A DNA stretch of 64,000 bases from Stappia sp. WLB 29 (GCF_023507705.1 NZ_JALBGD010000005.1:243325-307324); one strand, 5' to 3'; shown: positions 8,863-18,204, counted from the stretch's first letter. Made by a program: numbers and translations. The notes: generated by a model from the sequence alone, not told the origin.

Positions 8863-9259
8863 GAAATTATCGGCCAGTCTATATAGAGACGGTATTCACC
8901 TTATAGTGCCGCGTTTTGAAACGGGGTTCAGGCGACGCGAGTTTCAGCAGACATTGAAGCCTGTTTTGAGCCGATTGTCAGCCTGTCTCCTTTCGGCTTC
9001 TACAGTGGTTCGGCAGTCGGTCGACGAGGACCTAATGTGGTGCTCGTTCGTTCGTGTCGCGGACATAACAGGGGCCACGAGAGGCAGGCGCGAGGGCCAG
9101 CGCGCACAAATGACCGACCGACCACGTTAGGGCTGCAGCACACTATCCCCTCGCGTAAACTCCGTGAGAAAATACCGCGCTCGTCAGCGCGCACACCATC
9201 CCAACGCGCTACTAGCGCGGGCGGGCGATCTGCAAAAAATATCGGAGGGGGGGAGGGCG
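8863..9259. other. Intergenic region between helicase and tRNA-Gly; no gene
   Basis: This holds the presumed promoter of the helicase (AT-rich TCTATATAGAGA dyad near 8879). Close to the tRNA there is a small hairpin CGCGCT-ACT-AGCGCG (9205-9219). A run of A (T on the minus strand) at 9235-9240, just 3' of the tRNA, may help end tRNA transcription. No integrase or other coding sequence is seen. Confidence 0.5.
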
Positions 9260-9333
9260 TGGAGCGGGTGAAGGGAATCGAACCCTCGTCTGGAGCTTGG
9301 GAAGCTCTCGCTCTACCATTGAGCTACACCCGC
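9260..9333 (-). tRNA. tRNA-Gly (anticodon CCC)
   Basis: On the minus strand a full cloverleaf can be folded: acceptor GCGGGTG/CACCCGC, D-stem GCTC/GAGC, anticodon loop TTCCCAA with CCC at 9301-9299, T-loop GTTCGATTCC, and an encoded CCA (9262-9260). The 3' end points towards the helicase gene, which is the classic orientation for a tRNA used as an integration site. Confidence 0.96.
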
Positions 9334-9344
9334 GACGCTGCCCC

Positions 9345-9374
9345 TATATCGGCGCGGGGCGGGCGGGCTGTCAA
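9345..9374 (-). promoter_or_regulatory. Promoter of tRNA-Gly
   Basis: On the minus strand TTGACA (9374-9369) and GATATA (9350-9345) are separated by 18 bp and end 12 bp before the tRNA 5' end, which fits a strong housekeeping promoter. Confidence 0.6.
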
Positions 9375-9512
9375 GCGCCTCGCGGGCGGCTGTCGACGGC
9401 TCTCCCGCGAAATTGCTTTCTCCTTGATTTTGCGGTGCCGATGACCACTTCTCGTGCCGACCGGCGGCCCGCCGGTGCGCGCGCCGCACAAGACGTCCTG
9501 GAGAGTGAAGAC

Positions 9513-10307
9513 ATGCGTGAACGGCTCAAGGCCCTGGTCCAGTCTCGCCGCTGGGAAGCGGTGATCATCGCGCTCATCGTCGTCAATGCGGTGACGCTCG
9601 GCCTGGAGACGAGCCCGAGCGTGATGGCCGCCTTCGGCCCGGCGCTGATCGCCTTCGACGCGCTGATCCTGGCGATCTTCACCGTCGAGATCGCCTTGCG
9701 GATCGTGGCGCACGGGCCGGCCTTCTTCCGCGACCCGTGGAACCTCTTCGACTTCGCGGTGGTGGGCGTCGCATTGATGCCGTCGAGCGGGGCGTTCTCG
9801 GTGCTGCGCGCGCTGCGCATCCTGCGCGTGCTTCGGCTGATCTCGGTGGTGCCCTCGCTGCGCCGGGTGGTCGGCGGCCTCGTCGCCGCGCTGCCCGGAA
9901 TGGGCTCCATCGTGCTGCTGCTCGGCCTCGTCTTCTACGTCTTCGCGGTGATGACGACGAAGCTCTACGGCGCGTCCTTCCCCGAATGGTTCGGCACCAT
10001 CGCCGCCTCGCTCTACACGCTGTTCCAGATCATGACGCTGGAAAGCTGGTCGATGGGCATCGTCCGGCCGGTGATGGAGGTCTATCCGCTCTCCTGGCTG
10101 CTGTTCGTGCCCTTCATCCTGTGCACCGCCTTCACCGTGCTGAACCTGTTCATCGGTGTCATCGTCTCGGCCATGCAGCAGGAGCACGAGAGCACGGCCG
10201 AGGCCGACCGCCAGGCGATCCACGACGAGACCGGGCTGGTGCTGGCCGAGGTGCGGGCGCTGCGCGAGGAAGTGCGCGAGCTGCGCGGGCGCCTCGCCGA
10301 GCGCTGA
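9513..10307 (+). CDS. Voltage-gated sodium channel, NaChBac/NavAb type
   Basis: 264 aa from the ATG at 9513, chosen for its GGAGAG Shine-Dalgarno; an in-frame ATG at 9441 would add 24 residues. It has six membrane segments. S4 carries repeated arginines in LRALRILRVLRLISVV. The pore filter TLESWSMGIVRP matches the sodium-selective filter of NavAb. After S6 (AFTVLNLFIGVIVSAM) the tail AEVRALREEVRELRGRL should form the tetrameric coiled coil. It acts in the inner membrane as a homotetramer. Bacterial relatives influence motility and pH responses in alkaliphiles; the role here is unknown. It converges on the cyclase gene, 9 bp away. Confidence 0.93.
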   Translation: MRERLKALVQSRRWEAVIIALIVVNAVTLGLETSPSVMAAFGPALIAFDALILAIFTVEIALRIVAHGPAFFRDPWNLFDFAVVGVALMPSSGAFSVLRALRILRVLRLISVVPSLRRVVGGLVAALPGMGSIVLLLGLVFYVFAVMTTKLYGASFPEWFGTIAASLYTLFQIMTLESWSMGIVRPVMEVYPLSWLLFVPFILCTAFTVLNLFIGVIVSAMQQEHESTAEADRQAIHDETGLVLAEVRALREEVRELRGRLAER

Positions 10308-10316
10308 GCGGGGGGG

Positions 10317-12296
10317 TTACGGCGCCGTCAGCTCGTAGACGGCGATTTCCGCCGCCCGGCCCTTGGCTCGCGCGCTGCCGAGCGGGCGGAAGGCGAAGGC
10401 TTCGTCGCCGGCCGCCGCCCGCACCGCCTCGCTGGTCAGGACGGTGGTGCCGAACTCCTTGTTCATGCCCTCCAGCCGCGAGGCGACGTTGATCGTGTCG
10501 CCGATGGCGGTGTACTGGCGCCGGGTCGAGGCGCCGACGCTGCCGACGACGGCAATGCCGGTATGCAGGCCGAAACGGGTGGCAAGCTCCGGCCGCCCGG
10601 CGGCGCGGTTGCCGGCGTTGAGGGCATCCACCGCCGCGACCAGCGCCAGCGTGCAGCGGCAGGCATCCGCCACATGGTCCGGGTTGCTCTCCGGCGCGTT
10701 CCACATGGCGCAGACGGCGTCCCCCAGATACTGGACGATGACGCCGTCATGCGCCTCGACGATGCGGTTGAGCAGCTCGAAATAGTCGGAGAGCAGGGCG
10801 ACCACCTCCTCCGGCGCGTGCTGCTCCGACAGGGTGGTGAAGTCGCGGATGTCGGTGAACAGGACGGTGACGTCGCGCCGCTCGGCCGAGGCCGGGTCCT
10901 GGCGCCCGGCGGCGACGACCTTGCGCACCAGTTCGCGCGGGACATAGAGCGCGAAGCTGGCGATGGCGGTGCGGGCGGTGGCGAGCGCGCCGGCCAGCGT
11001 GTTGATCTCCGCGACCAGCGAGGAGACGAGGGGGCGGGTCTCGAGGTCGAGATCGCCGATGCGCGCGGCATCGTCCGCAAGCTGCGTCAGCGAGCGGCTG
11101 ACCAGGCGCGCGACGAGCAGCGCCGACAGCACGCCCATGACGATGAGGCTGACGGAGACGATGAGGGCGCGGGCGAGCAGCAGCCGGCTTTCGGCGGTGA
11201 AGTCCGACAGCGGCGCGGCAACGGCGACCACGGTGCCGGCGAGCTCCGCCGCCCCGCGCACCGGCTCCAGCGCCAGCAGGTAGGTCTCGCCGCCGGCCTC
11301 GATCCGGTGGAGGCCCGACACGGTGTCCGGCCCGAGCCGCGGCAGCAGCAGGGGAAGCAGCGGATCGTCGAGGCTGACGGCCGTGTGGCGCGAGCGCGAC
11401 GAGAGCTGCGGCAGGAGCGCGGCCATCATCGCCGGGTCGGAATGGACGATCAGCCGGCCGGCCTCGTCGAACACGTAGCCGCTCGCCCGCGGCGACACCG
11501 CCTCGCGCGACAGCAGGTCGCTGAGGGTCTGCAGCAGCAGGTCGGCGCCGACCACCGCGCCCGGCTCGTCGGGGGCCTCGACGGCGATGGTGAGGCCGAG
11601 CTCTCCCGTCGTCGCCATGGTGTAGGGGCCGACGGTGACGGGACGCCCGCTCGCGGCGACCGCCTCCCGGTACCAGGGGCGGCGGCGCGGGTCGAAGCGG
11701 GTGACGCCCTGTTCGCGGCGGGAAATCTCGCGCCCGTCGGCGGAAAGGAAGCGCCAGGCGGAGCGGCGGGTGCCGTCGTCGGCGGGCTGGATGGTGCGCA
11801 CCGCGTGGTCGGTGCCCTCCGGCGCACCGAGCGCTGCGTGCCAGGCCGCGGTGTCGCCGACGCCATGCAGGAAGCTGCCGTCGGCACGGGCGGCATAGAG
11901 CCCGTCGATATGCGGCGAGGTGTCGAGAACCCGGTCGAGGAACAGCGCCTTGCCGGCCATGTCGCCGGTGGGATCCTCCAGCAGCGTGTCGGCGGCGGCG
12001 GCCAGCATCACGGCGGTGAGCCCGTCGTTGAACACAGCCTCGTACTGGGCGGCGACGCGCCGGCCGAGCAGGCTCATGCGCTCGCTGGCCGCCGAAGTGG
12101 CCAGGCGGGTGCCCTGGTCGTGGGCGAGCCAGGTGAGCGGCAGCGAGATGCCGAGCAGCAGGGCGACGATCACGGTGCTGAGATGGACGCGCAGCGGCCG
12201 CGCCCAGCCGCGCCGCCGCATATCGCGCGCCGACAGCTCCGGCGCTGCCCTGTCCCCATCCCGTTCCCGGTTCAGGGACCCCTGATCTCCCGTCAC
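10317..12296 (-). CDS. Membrane-bound class III nucleotide cyclase with dCACHE sensor and HAMP
   Basis: 659 aa from a GTG at 12296 preceded by GGGGAGG; an ATG at 12221 also fits, and the frame stays open to 12488. A membrane segment (VHLSTVIVALLLGISLPLTW) precedes a large periplasmic dCACHE-like domain, then a second membrane segment, HAMP, and a C-terminal cyclase domain. Both metal aspartates are present (LFTDIRDF and YLGDAVCAMW), as is the NxxxR transition-state pair (INVASRLE). The lysine that usually precedes the second Asp motif in adenylate cyclases is Gln here (VQYLGD), so base preference is uncertain. It lies downstream of dcd on the same strand. Confidence 0.88.
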   Translation of the reverse strand: MTGDQGSLNRERDGDRAAPELSARDMRRRGWARPLRVHLSTVIVALLLGISLPLTWLAHDQGTRLATSAASERMSLLGRRVAAQYEAVFNDGLTAVMLAAAADTLLEDPTGDMAGKALFLDRVLDTSPHIDGLYAARADGSFLHGVGDTAAWHAALGAPEGTDHAVRTIQPADDGTRRSAWRFLSADGREISRREQGVTRFDPRRRPWYREAVAASGRPVTVGPYTMATTGELGLTIAVEAPDEPGAVVGADLLLQTLSDLLSREAVSPRASGYVFDEAGRLIVHSDPAMMAALLPQLSSRSRHTAVSLDDPLLPLLLPRLGPDTVSGLHRIEAGGETYLLALEPVRGAAELAGTVVAVAAPLSDFTAESRLLLARALIVSVSLIVMGVLSALLVARLVSRSLTQLADDAARIGDLDLETRPLVSSLVAEINTLAGALATARTAIASFALYVPRELVRKVVAAGRQDPASAERRDVTVLFTDIRDFTTLSEQHAPEEVVALLSDYFELLNRIVEAHDGVIVQYLGDAVCAMWNAPESNPDHVADACRCTLALVAAVDALNAGNRAAGRPELATRFGLHTGIAVVGSVGASTRRQYTAIGDTINVASRLEGMNKEFGTTVLTSEAVRAAAGDEAFAFRPLGSARAKGRAAEIAVYELTAP

Positions 12297-12509
12297 GTCG
12301 CGTCGGCCTCCCCGCCCGCTTGCCGTCCGTCCGGAATCACCGGCGCTCCTCGCGCGGGATGCTAGCACGGCGTTTGCCGGGAGAGGGGCGGCGTTTGACG
12401 GGGAAGGGCTCGTGCTGCCGAGGGTGCCAATGGGTCCGGCTCTCCGGCTTCGCCTGCGGCCTTCGGCGATCGTCCGACCGCCGTCCACCCTCCCTTGCGT
12501 TCGTCCGCT

Positions 12510-13601
12510 TCAGCGGAAATGTTTCGAGAGCTTCAGGCCCTGGCCCTGGTAGTTGGAACCGATGCCCTCGCCGTAGAGCGTCGTCGGGCGGGCGAGCATG
12601 TGCTCGTAGACCAGCCGGCCGACCGTCTGGCCGTGCTCGACGATGAAGGGCACCTCGTGCGAGCGCACCTCCAGCACGGCGCGCGAGCCGCCGCCGCCGA
12701 TCTCCGAATGGCCGAAGCCGGGATCGAAGAAGCCGGCATAATGGACGCGGAACTCGCCGACCAGCGGATCGAAGGGCACCATCTCGGCGGCATAGAGCGG
12801 CGGCACGTGCACCGCCTCGCGCGAGACGAGGATGTAGAACTCGTTGGGATCGAGGATCAGGTCGCGGCCGCCGCGATGGACGATCGGCTCCCAGAAGTCG
12901 AGCGGGTCCTGCCCGGCGCGCAGGTCCATGTCGATGACGCCGGTGTGGCGCTTGCCGCGATAGCCGATCAGGCTGCCATCGCCCGCGCCCTCCAGGTCGA
13001 TGGTCAGATGCACGCCGCCGCCGATGGTCGCCTCGCCGCCCGAGACGAGGCCGTGCTGCGCGTGGACCAGCGAAAGGGCGGCGTCGTCCAGCACCGGCTG
13101 GCCGCGGCGGAAGCGGATCTGCGACAGGCGCGAGCCCTCGCGCACCAGCACCGGGAAGGTGCGCGGGCTGATCTCCGCATAGAGCGGGCCGCGATAACCG
13201 GCCGGCACCGTGTCGAAGGCGCGGCCCTCGTCGGTGATCACCCGGGTGAACACGTCGAGGCGGCCGGTCGAGCTCTTCGGATTGGTGGTGGCGGAGACGT
13301 CCTGCGGCAGCGCCAGCGTCTCCATCAGGGGCACGATATAGACGCAGCCGGTCTCCAGCACCGCGCCGCGCGTCAGGTCGAAGGCATGCAGCTTCAGCCG
13401 GTCGAGCTTTTCCATCACCCTGGCGCCGGCGCCCGGCAGGAAGCTGGCGCGCACCCGGTAGGCGAGCGGCCCGAGCCGCAGGTCGAGGCTCGCCGGCTGG
13501 ATCTGGTCGTCGTCCGGACGGCGCGGCGCACCGATCTCGCCGCGCTCGAACATCTCGGCGACGGCCTGCGCCGGCAGAATGCCGTGGTCGGCTGCGGTCA
13601 T
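12510..13601 (-). CDS. dcd: 2'-deoxycytidine 5'-triphosphate deaminase (long, two-domain form)
   Basis: 363 aa, about twice the size of E. coli Dcd (193 aa). This matches the alphaproteobacterial form made of two dUTPase-like halves. It begins with HGILPAQAVAEMFERGEI, has QPASLDLRLGPLAYRVRAS, and a C-terminal half with GFFDPGFG and VLEVRSHEVPFIVEHGQ, the catalytic SxxxE/VRSHEVPF region of the family. It converts dCTP to dUTP for thymidylate synthesis in the cytosol. Upstream spacing to the DUF2892 gene is about 190 bp and divergent. The nucleotide cyclase lies downstream on the same strand. Confidence 0.93.
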   Translation of the reverse strand: MTAADHGILPAQAVAEMFERGEIGAPRRPDDDQIQPASLDLRLGPLAYRVRASFLPGAGARVMEKLDRLKLHAFDLTRGAVLETGCVYIVPLMETLALPQDVSATTNPKSSTGRLDVFTRVITDEGRAFDTVPAGYRGPLYAEISPRTFPVLVREGSRLSQIRFRRGQPVLDDAALSLVHAQHGLVSGGEATIGGGVHLTIDLEGAGDGSLIGYRGKRHTGVIDMDLRAGQDPLDFWEPIVHRGGRDLILDPNEFYILVSREAVHVPPLYAAEMVPFDPLVGEFRVHYAGFFDPGFGHSEIGGGGSRAVLEVRSHEVPFIVEHGQTVGRLVYEHMLARPTTLYGEGIGSNYQGQGLKLSKHFR

Positions 13602-13730
13602 TCTCGGGTTCCTCGTTTGCCTGTTTCGCCGTGATTAACAAAGCAGGCCGCCATTGGCCAACTGGATTTGCATGGGGCGGCGCAGCCGGGACGGATGCGG
13701 GGGCGGCCCCGGCGTCCGCAATGGCCCGTA

Positions 13731-13759
13731 TTGACGTAATTTTAGAACATACTAATATT
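13731..13759 (+). promoter_or_regulatory. Candidate promoter of the DUF2892-RND operon
   Basis: TTGACG (13731-13736) and AATATT (13754-13759) are spaced 17 bp apart in an unusually AT-rich stretch. TTAGAACATA and TTTGAACAGA form an imperfect direct repeat overlapping it and could be a repressor site. Confidence 0.5.
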
Positions 13760-13790
13760 TGAACAGACATAGTTCCAAGGAGGCTTTCCC

Positions 13791-13991
13791 ATGACCCTCG
13801 ACCGTGCCGTTCTCGCCTTTGCCGGTGCCATGACGCTGCTTTCGGTGGTGCTGACGCTCACCGTTTCTCCGCTTTTCGTCTGGTTCACCGTCTTCATCGG
13901 GCTCAACATGCTGCAGGCCGCCTTCACCGGCTTCTGCCCGGCGGCGATGATCTTCCGCCGGCTCGGCATCGCGCCGGGAACGGCGTTCTGA
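13791..13991 (+). CDS. DUF2892 (YgaP-like) small inner-membrane protein
   Basis: 66 aa with two membrane helices separated by a short turn, then FCPAAMIFRRLGI. The FCP motif with a cysteine after the second helix is the hallmark of DUF2892, often found fused to or beside rhodaneses and sulfur- or metal-stress genes. Its stop is 11 bp from the RND adaptor start, so it heads a three-gene operon. Shine-Dalgarno AAGGAGG is strong. Function unknown; the context suggests a sulfur- or metal-related efflux system. Confidence 0.85.
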   Translation: MTLDRAVLAFAGAMTLLSVVLTLTVSPLFVWFTVFIGLNMLQAAFTGFCPAAMIFRRLGIAPGTAF

Positions 13992-14002
13992 CGGAGACCG
14001 CG

Positions 14003-14977
14003 ATGAGCCTGCGTGCCGCAGTGCTGGCAGTCTCGGCCCTCGCCCTTGCGGGGCCGGCACTGTCGGCGGAGACCCTTACAGTGAGCCCGCGCACCGTGAC
14101 CGAGTGGAAGGCCGTATTCGGCGAGGTCCAGTCGCGGGACGAGGTGCCCGCCCGCGCCCGCATCGGCGGCACCATCGCCGAACTGGCGGTGGAGGAGGGC
14201 GACACGGTGCGCGCCGGCGAGCGCATCGCCACCGTCACCGACGAAAAGATCGCCTTCCAGGTGGCGGCGATCGACGCGCGGCTGCGGGCGCTGCAGAGCC
14301 AGCTGGAAAACGCCGAGGCCGAGCTTGCCCGCGCCCAGACCCTGGTCGAGCGCGGCGTCGTCACCCGCCAGCGGCTGGAGCAGCTGGCCACCTCCACCGA
14401 GGTCACCCGCAACCAGATCGCCGCCGCCCGCGCCGAACGCTCCGTCGTCGTGCGCCAGGGCGAGGAGGGCGAGGTGCTGGCCCCGGCCGACGGGCGCGTG
14501 CTCACCGTTCCGGTGACGCGCGGCGCGGTGATCATGGCCGGCGAGACCGTCGCGGTGCTGGGCAGCGGCGGCACCTTCCTGCGCCTCGCCATCCCCGAGC
14601 GCCACGCGGAAAACCTCAAGGACGGGGCGGCCATCGAGATCGGCGCCGATGGGGCGACGACGACCGGCCGGCTCGCCAAGGTCTATCCGCAGATCCAGGC
14701 CGGGCGAGTGATCGCCGATGTCGAGGTCGAGCGGCTCGACACCGATTTCGTCAATGCCCGCGTGCTGGTGCGCGTGCCGGTCGGCGAGCGGCAGGCGATC
14801 CTGCTTCCCGCCGCGGCCGTGACCACCCGCGCCGGCCTCGATTTCGTTGACGTAAGCGGCAGCAGCGGCCCGGCCGAGCGCACCGTGCTGACCGGCGGCA
14901 CCGTCCGCATCGACGGCGAGGCCTTTACCGAAATCCTCTCGGGGCTTGCGCCCGGCGACGAGGTGCTTGTCCCATGA
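14003..14977 (+). CDS. RND efflux periplasmic adaptor (membrane fusion protein)
   Basis: 324 aa with a cleavable signal peptide (LRAAVLAVSALALAGPALSAE). The barrel-sandwich half PARARIGGTIAELAVEEGD, an alpha-hairpin coiled coil (LENAEAELARAQTLVERG) and the second lipoyl-like half EEGEVLAPADGRVLTVPV follow in the usual order. The beta-barrel and membrane-proximal regions complete the family layout. It bridges the inner-membrane pump and an outer-membrane channel, which is not encoded nearby. Its stop overlaps the permease start by 4 bp (ATGA), a sign of translational coupling. Confidence 0.93.
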   Translation: MSLRAAVLAVSALALAGPALSAETLTVSPRTVTEWKAVFGEVQSRDEVPARARIGGTIAELAVEEGDTVRAGERIATVTDEKIAFQVAAIDARLRALQSQLENAEAELARAQTLVERGVVTRQRLEQLATSTEVTRNQIAAARAERSVVVRQGEEGEVLAPADGRVLTVPVTRGAVIMAGETVAVLGSGGTFLRLAIPERHAENLKDGAAIEIGADGATTTGRLAKVYPQIQAGRVIADVEVERLDTDFVNARVLVRVPVGERQAILLPAAAVTTRAGLDFVDVSGSSGPAERTVLTGGTVRIDGEAFTEILSGLAPGDEVLVP

Positions 14978-17900
14978 CCACGCCAACCGGCGGGGGGCTC
15001 GGCATTGCCGGCGGGCTCACCCGCGCCTTCATTTCCTCGCCCCTGACGCCGCTGTTCCTGCTCGCCTCGCTGGCGCTGGGGCTGATCGCCCTTGTCAGCC
15101 TGCCGCGCGAGGAGGAGCCGCAGATCTCCGTGCCGATGGTCGACATCCATGTCGAGGCGAGCGGCCTCAGGGCCATGGACGCGGTGAAGCTCGTCACCGA
15201 GCCGCTGGAGACCATCGTCAAGGGTATCGACGGGGTCGAGCACGTCTATTCGCAGACCCGCGACGACGGCGTGCTGGTCACCGCGCGCTTCCTGGTCGGC
15301 ACCTCGTCGGATGCGGCGGTGCTGCGCGTCCATGACAAGATCCGCGCCAACATGGACCGCATTCCGGTCGGCATTCCCGAGCCGCTGGTCGTCGGGCGCG
15401 GCATCGACGATGTCGCCATCGTCTCGCTGACGCTCACCCCGGCACCAGGGACGGGAGACGCGATCACCCCGGCCGAGCTGACGCGCATTGCCCGCGAGCT
15501 GCAGGTGGAAGTGTCGAAGGTCGGCAATGTCGGCCTGACCTATCTGGTCGGCGCGGTCGGCGAGGAGCTGCGCATCAGCCCCGATCCCGAGCGGCTGGCG
15601 CTGAACGGCGTCACGCTGCAGCAGCTCGCCGGCAAGGTCGGCGGCGCCAACCGGTCCTTCCCCAGCGGCCGGGTGCGCGCGCTGCAGGACGGTACCGCGC
15701 GCGACGTGACGCTGGTCGCCGGCGAGACGCTGGCCAGCCCGGACGAGATCGGCAATCTGGTGCTGACCACCCGCGACGGCCGCCCGGTCTATGTGCGCGA
15801 CGTCGCCGATATCGCCTTCATTTCGCAAAGCGACGCGATCTCGTCGATGCACCAGGGCGGAGAAGCGAACCGCGTGCCGGCGGTGACGCTGGCGGTCGCC
15901 AAGCGCGCCGGGGCCAATGCGGTCACCGTCGCCGAGGCGGTGCTGCACCGGGTCGAGGCGCTGGAGGGCACGCTGGTTCCCTCCTCCATGCAGGTGACGG
16001 TGACGCGCGACTACGGCGAGACGGCGAACGAGAAGGCCAACGAGCTGCTGTTCCATCTGGGGCTGGCGACGCTCTCCATCATCGCGCTGGTGATGGCGGC
16101 GATCGGCCGGCGCGAGGCGCTGGTCGTGGCCGTGGTGATCCCGGTGACGATCCTGCTGACGCTCTTTGCCGCCTGGGTGATGGGCTACACGCTGAACCGG
16201 GTGTCGCTGTTCGCGCTGATCTTCTCCATCGGCATTCTCGTCGATGACGCCATCGTGGTGATCGAGAACATCGCCCGCCACTGGGGGATGGGCGACGGGC
16301 GCGACCGCCGCCAGGCCGCCATCGAGGCGGTGGCCGAGGTCGGCAACCCGACCATCGTCGCCACGTTGACCGTCGTCACCGCCCTGCTGCCGATGCTTTT
16401 CGTCTCCGGCATGATGGGCCCCTACATGAGCCCGATCCCGGCCAATGCCTCGGCGGCGATGATCTTCTCCTTCTTCGTCGCGGTGACGGTGACGCCCTGG
16501 CTGATGCTGAAAGTCGCCGGCAAGGCGCCCGTGCATGCTGGTCACGGGGGAGGTCATGAGACAGGCCATGACGCCAATACCGGCGGCCGGCTCGGGCGCG
16601 CCTATCTGGCGGTCGCCCGGCCGCTTCTCGCCTCCAAGGCGCGCAGCTGGGCCTTCCTGCTGATCGTCGGCGCGGCGACCCTCGGCTCGATGGTGCTGTT
16701 CGCCACCCGGGACGTGACCGTCAAGCTGCTGCCCTTCGACAACAAGTCGGAACTCTCCGTCGCCGTCGACCTGCCGGAGGGCAGCACGGTGGAACAGACG
16801 GATGCGGTGGCGCAGGCCGTTGCCCGCACGGCGATGGCGCTGCCGGAGGTGGTCTCGGCGACTACCCATGCCGGTACCGCCGCGCCCTTCGACTTCAACG
16901 GCCTGGTGCGCCACGCCTATCTGCGCCAGGAGCCGCAGCTCGGCGACGTCGCGCTGGTGCTGGCGCCCAAGGGCGAGCGCGAGCGGGCGAGCCACGCGGT
17001 GGCGCTCGACCTGCGCCAGCGGCTTGCCGCGCTCGACGTGCCGGCCGGCACGGTGCTGAAGGTGGTGGAGCCGCCTCCCGGCCCGCCGGTGCTGGCGACG
17101 CTGCTTGCCGAGATCTACGGCCCGGATGCGCAGACGCGCCGGGCGGTGGCGGAGAAGGTGCGCGAGGCCTTCGCCTCGGTCCCCTTCATCGTCGATGTCG
17201 ACGACAGTTTCGGCGTGCCGGCGCCGCGCAAGCGGGTGACCGTCTCCACCGACGAGCTCGACTTCTTCCGGGTGCAGGAAAGCGACGTCTTCGACACGCT
17301 GGCGATCCTCGGCGGCGGGCGCACGCTCGGCTATTCGCACCGGGGCGAGGGGCGGGCGCCGATCCCGATCCGGCTGGAGCGGGCGCGCGGCGACAAGGTG
17401 CTGGACGAGCGGTTCCTGGCGACCCCGATCCCGGCCGACGTGCTGCCCGGCAGCACCAGCGTCGTGGAACTGGGCGACGTGGTGAAGGTGCGCGACGAGC
17501 TGTCCTCGCAGCTGATCTTCCGCCACAACGGCCGCTTCGCCGACATGGTGACGGCGGAGCTTGCCGGCGACTTCGAGGCCCCGCTCTACGGCATGCTGGC
17601 GGTGCGCGATGCCATCGACGCGATGGACTGGGGAGATCTGCCAAAGCCCGTCATCCGCCTCAACGGCCAGCCGGAGGACGAGAGCGCGGTGACGCTGCTG
17701 TGGGACGGCGAGTGGGAGGTGACCTGGGTGACCTTCCGCGACATGGGCGCGGCCTTCATCGTCGCCCTGCTCGGCATCTACATCCTGGTGGTGGCGCAGT
17801 TCGGCTCGTTCCGCGTGCCCTTGGTGATCCTGACGCCGGTGCCGCTGACCTTCATCGGCATCATCGGCGGCCACTGGCTGTTCGGCGCGCCGTTCTCGGC

Positions 17901-18204
17901 GACCTCGATGATCGGCTTCATCGCCCTTGCCGGCATCATCGTGCGCAACTCGATCCTGCTGGTCGACTTCATCCGCCATTCGCGCGCGCCCGGCCAGCCC
18001 CTGACCGAGGTGCTGCTGGCGGCCGGTGCGGTGCGCTTCAAGCCGATCCTGCTCACCGCGCTGGCGGCGATGATCGGCGCGGCGGTGATCCTGACCGATC
18101 CGATCTTCCAGGGCCTGGCGATCTCGCTGCTGTTCGGCCTCGCCTCCTCGACGCTGCTCACCGTGCTGGTGATCCCGGCGATCTACCGGGTGCTGCGCAC
18201 GTAA
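14974..18204 (+). CDS. RND-family efflux pump permease
   Basis: 1076 aa, usual length for AcrB-type pumps. It has the N-terminal membrane helix, two large periplasmic domains and twelve membrane helices. TM4 carries the proton-relay motif GILVDDAIVVIEN. The C-terminal half has FIALAGIIVRNSILLVDF. A short His-rich stretch, HAGHGGGHETGH (about residues 521-532), sits in the cytoplasmic loop between the two halves. Such a loop could bind a metal, although the TM4 motif is that of drug/organic-compound pumps rather than CusA-type metal pumps. Substrate unknown. Confidence 0.93.
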   Translation: MTTPTGGGLGIAGGLTRAFISSPLTPLFLLASLALGLIALVSLPREEEPQISVPMVDIHVEASGLRAMDAVKLVTEPLETIVKGIDGVEHVYSQTRDDGVLVTARFLVGTSSDAAVLRVHDKIRANMDRIPVGIPEPLVVGRGIDDVAIVSLTLTPAPGTGDAITPAELTRIARELQVEVSKVGNVGLTYLVGAVGEELRISPDPERLALNGVTLQQLAGKVGGANRSFPSGRVRALQDGTARDVTLVAGETLASPDEIGNLVLTTRDGRPVYVRDVADIAFISQSDAISSMHQGGEANRVPAVTLAVAKRAGANAVTVAEAVLHRVEALEGTLVPSSMQVTVTRDYGETANEKANELLFHLGLATLSIIALVMAAIGRREALVVAVVIPVTILLTLFAAWVMGYTLNRVSLFALIFSIGILVDDAIVVIENIARHWGMGDGRDRRQAAIEAVAEVGNPTIVATLTVVTALLPMLFVSGMMGPYMSPIPANASAAMIFSFFVAVTVTPWLMLKVAGKAPVHAGHGGGHETGHDANTGGRLGRAYLAVARPLLASKARSWAFLLIVGAATLGSMVLFATRDVTVKLLPFDNKSELSVAVDLPEGSTVEQTDAVAQAVARTAMALPEVVSATTHAGTAAPFDFNGLVRHAYLRQEPQLGDVALVLAPKGERERASHAVALDLRQRLAALDVPAGTVLKVVEPPPGPPVLATLLAEIYGPDAQTRRAVAEKVREAFASVPFIVDVDDSFGVPAPRKRVTVSTDELDFFRVQESDVFDTLAILGGGRTLGYSHRGEGRAPIPIRLERARGDKVLDERFLATPIPADVLPGSTSVVELGDVVKVRDELSSQLIFRHNGRFADMVTAELAGDFEAPLYGMLAVRDAIDAMDWGDLPKPVIRLNGQPEDESAVTLLWDGEWEVTWVTFRDMGAAFIVALLGIYILVVAQFGSFRVPLVILTPVPLTFIGIIGGHWLFGAPFSATSMIGFIALAGIIVRNSILLVDFIRHSRAPGQPLTEVLLAAGAVRFKPILLTALAAMIGAAVILTDPIFQGLAISLLFGLASSTLLTVLVIPAIYRVLRT

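Noticed and set aside
9037-9444. Plus-strand open frame across the tRNA-Gly gene
   Set aside because: It reads through the tRNA in antisense and has no recognisable protein features.
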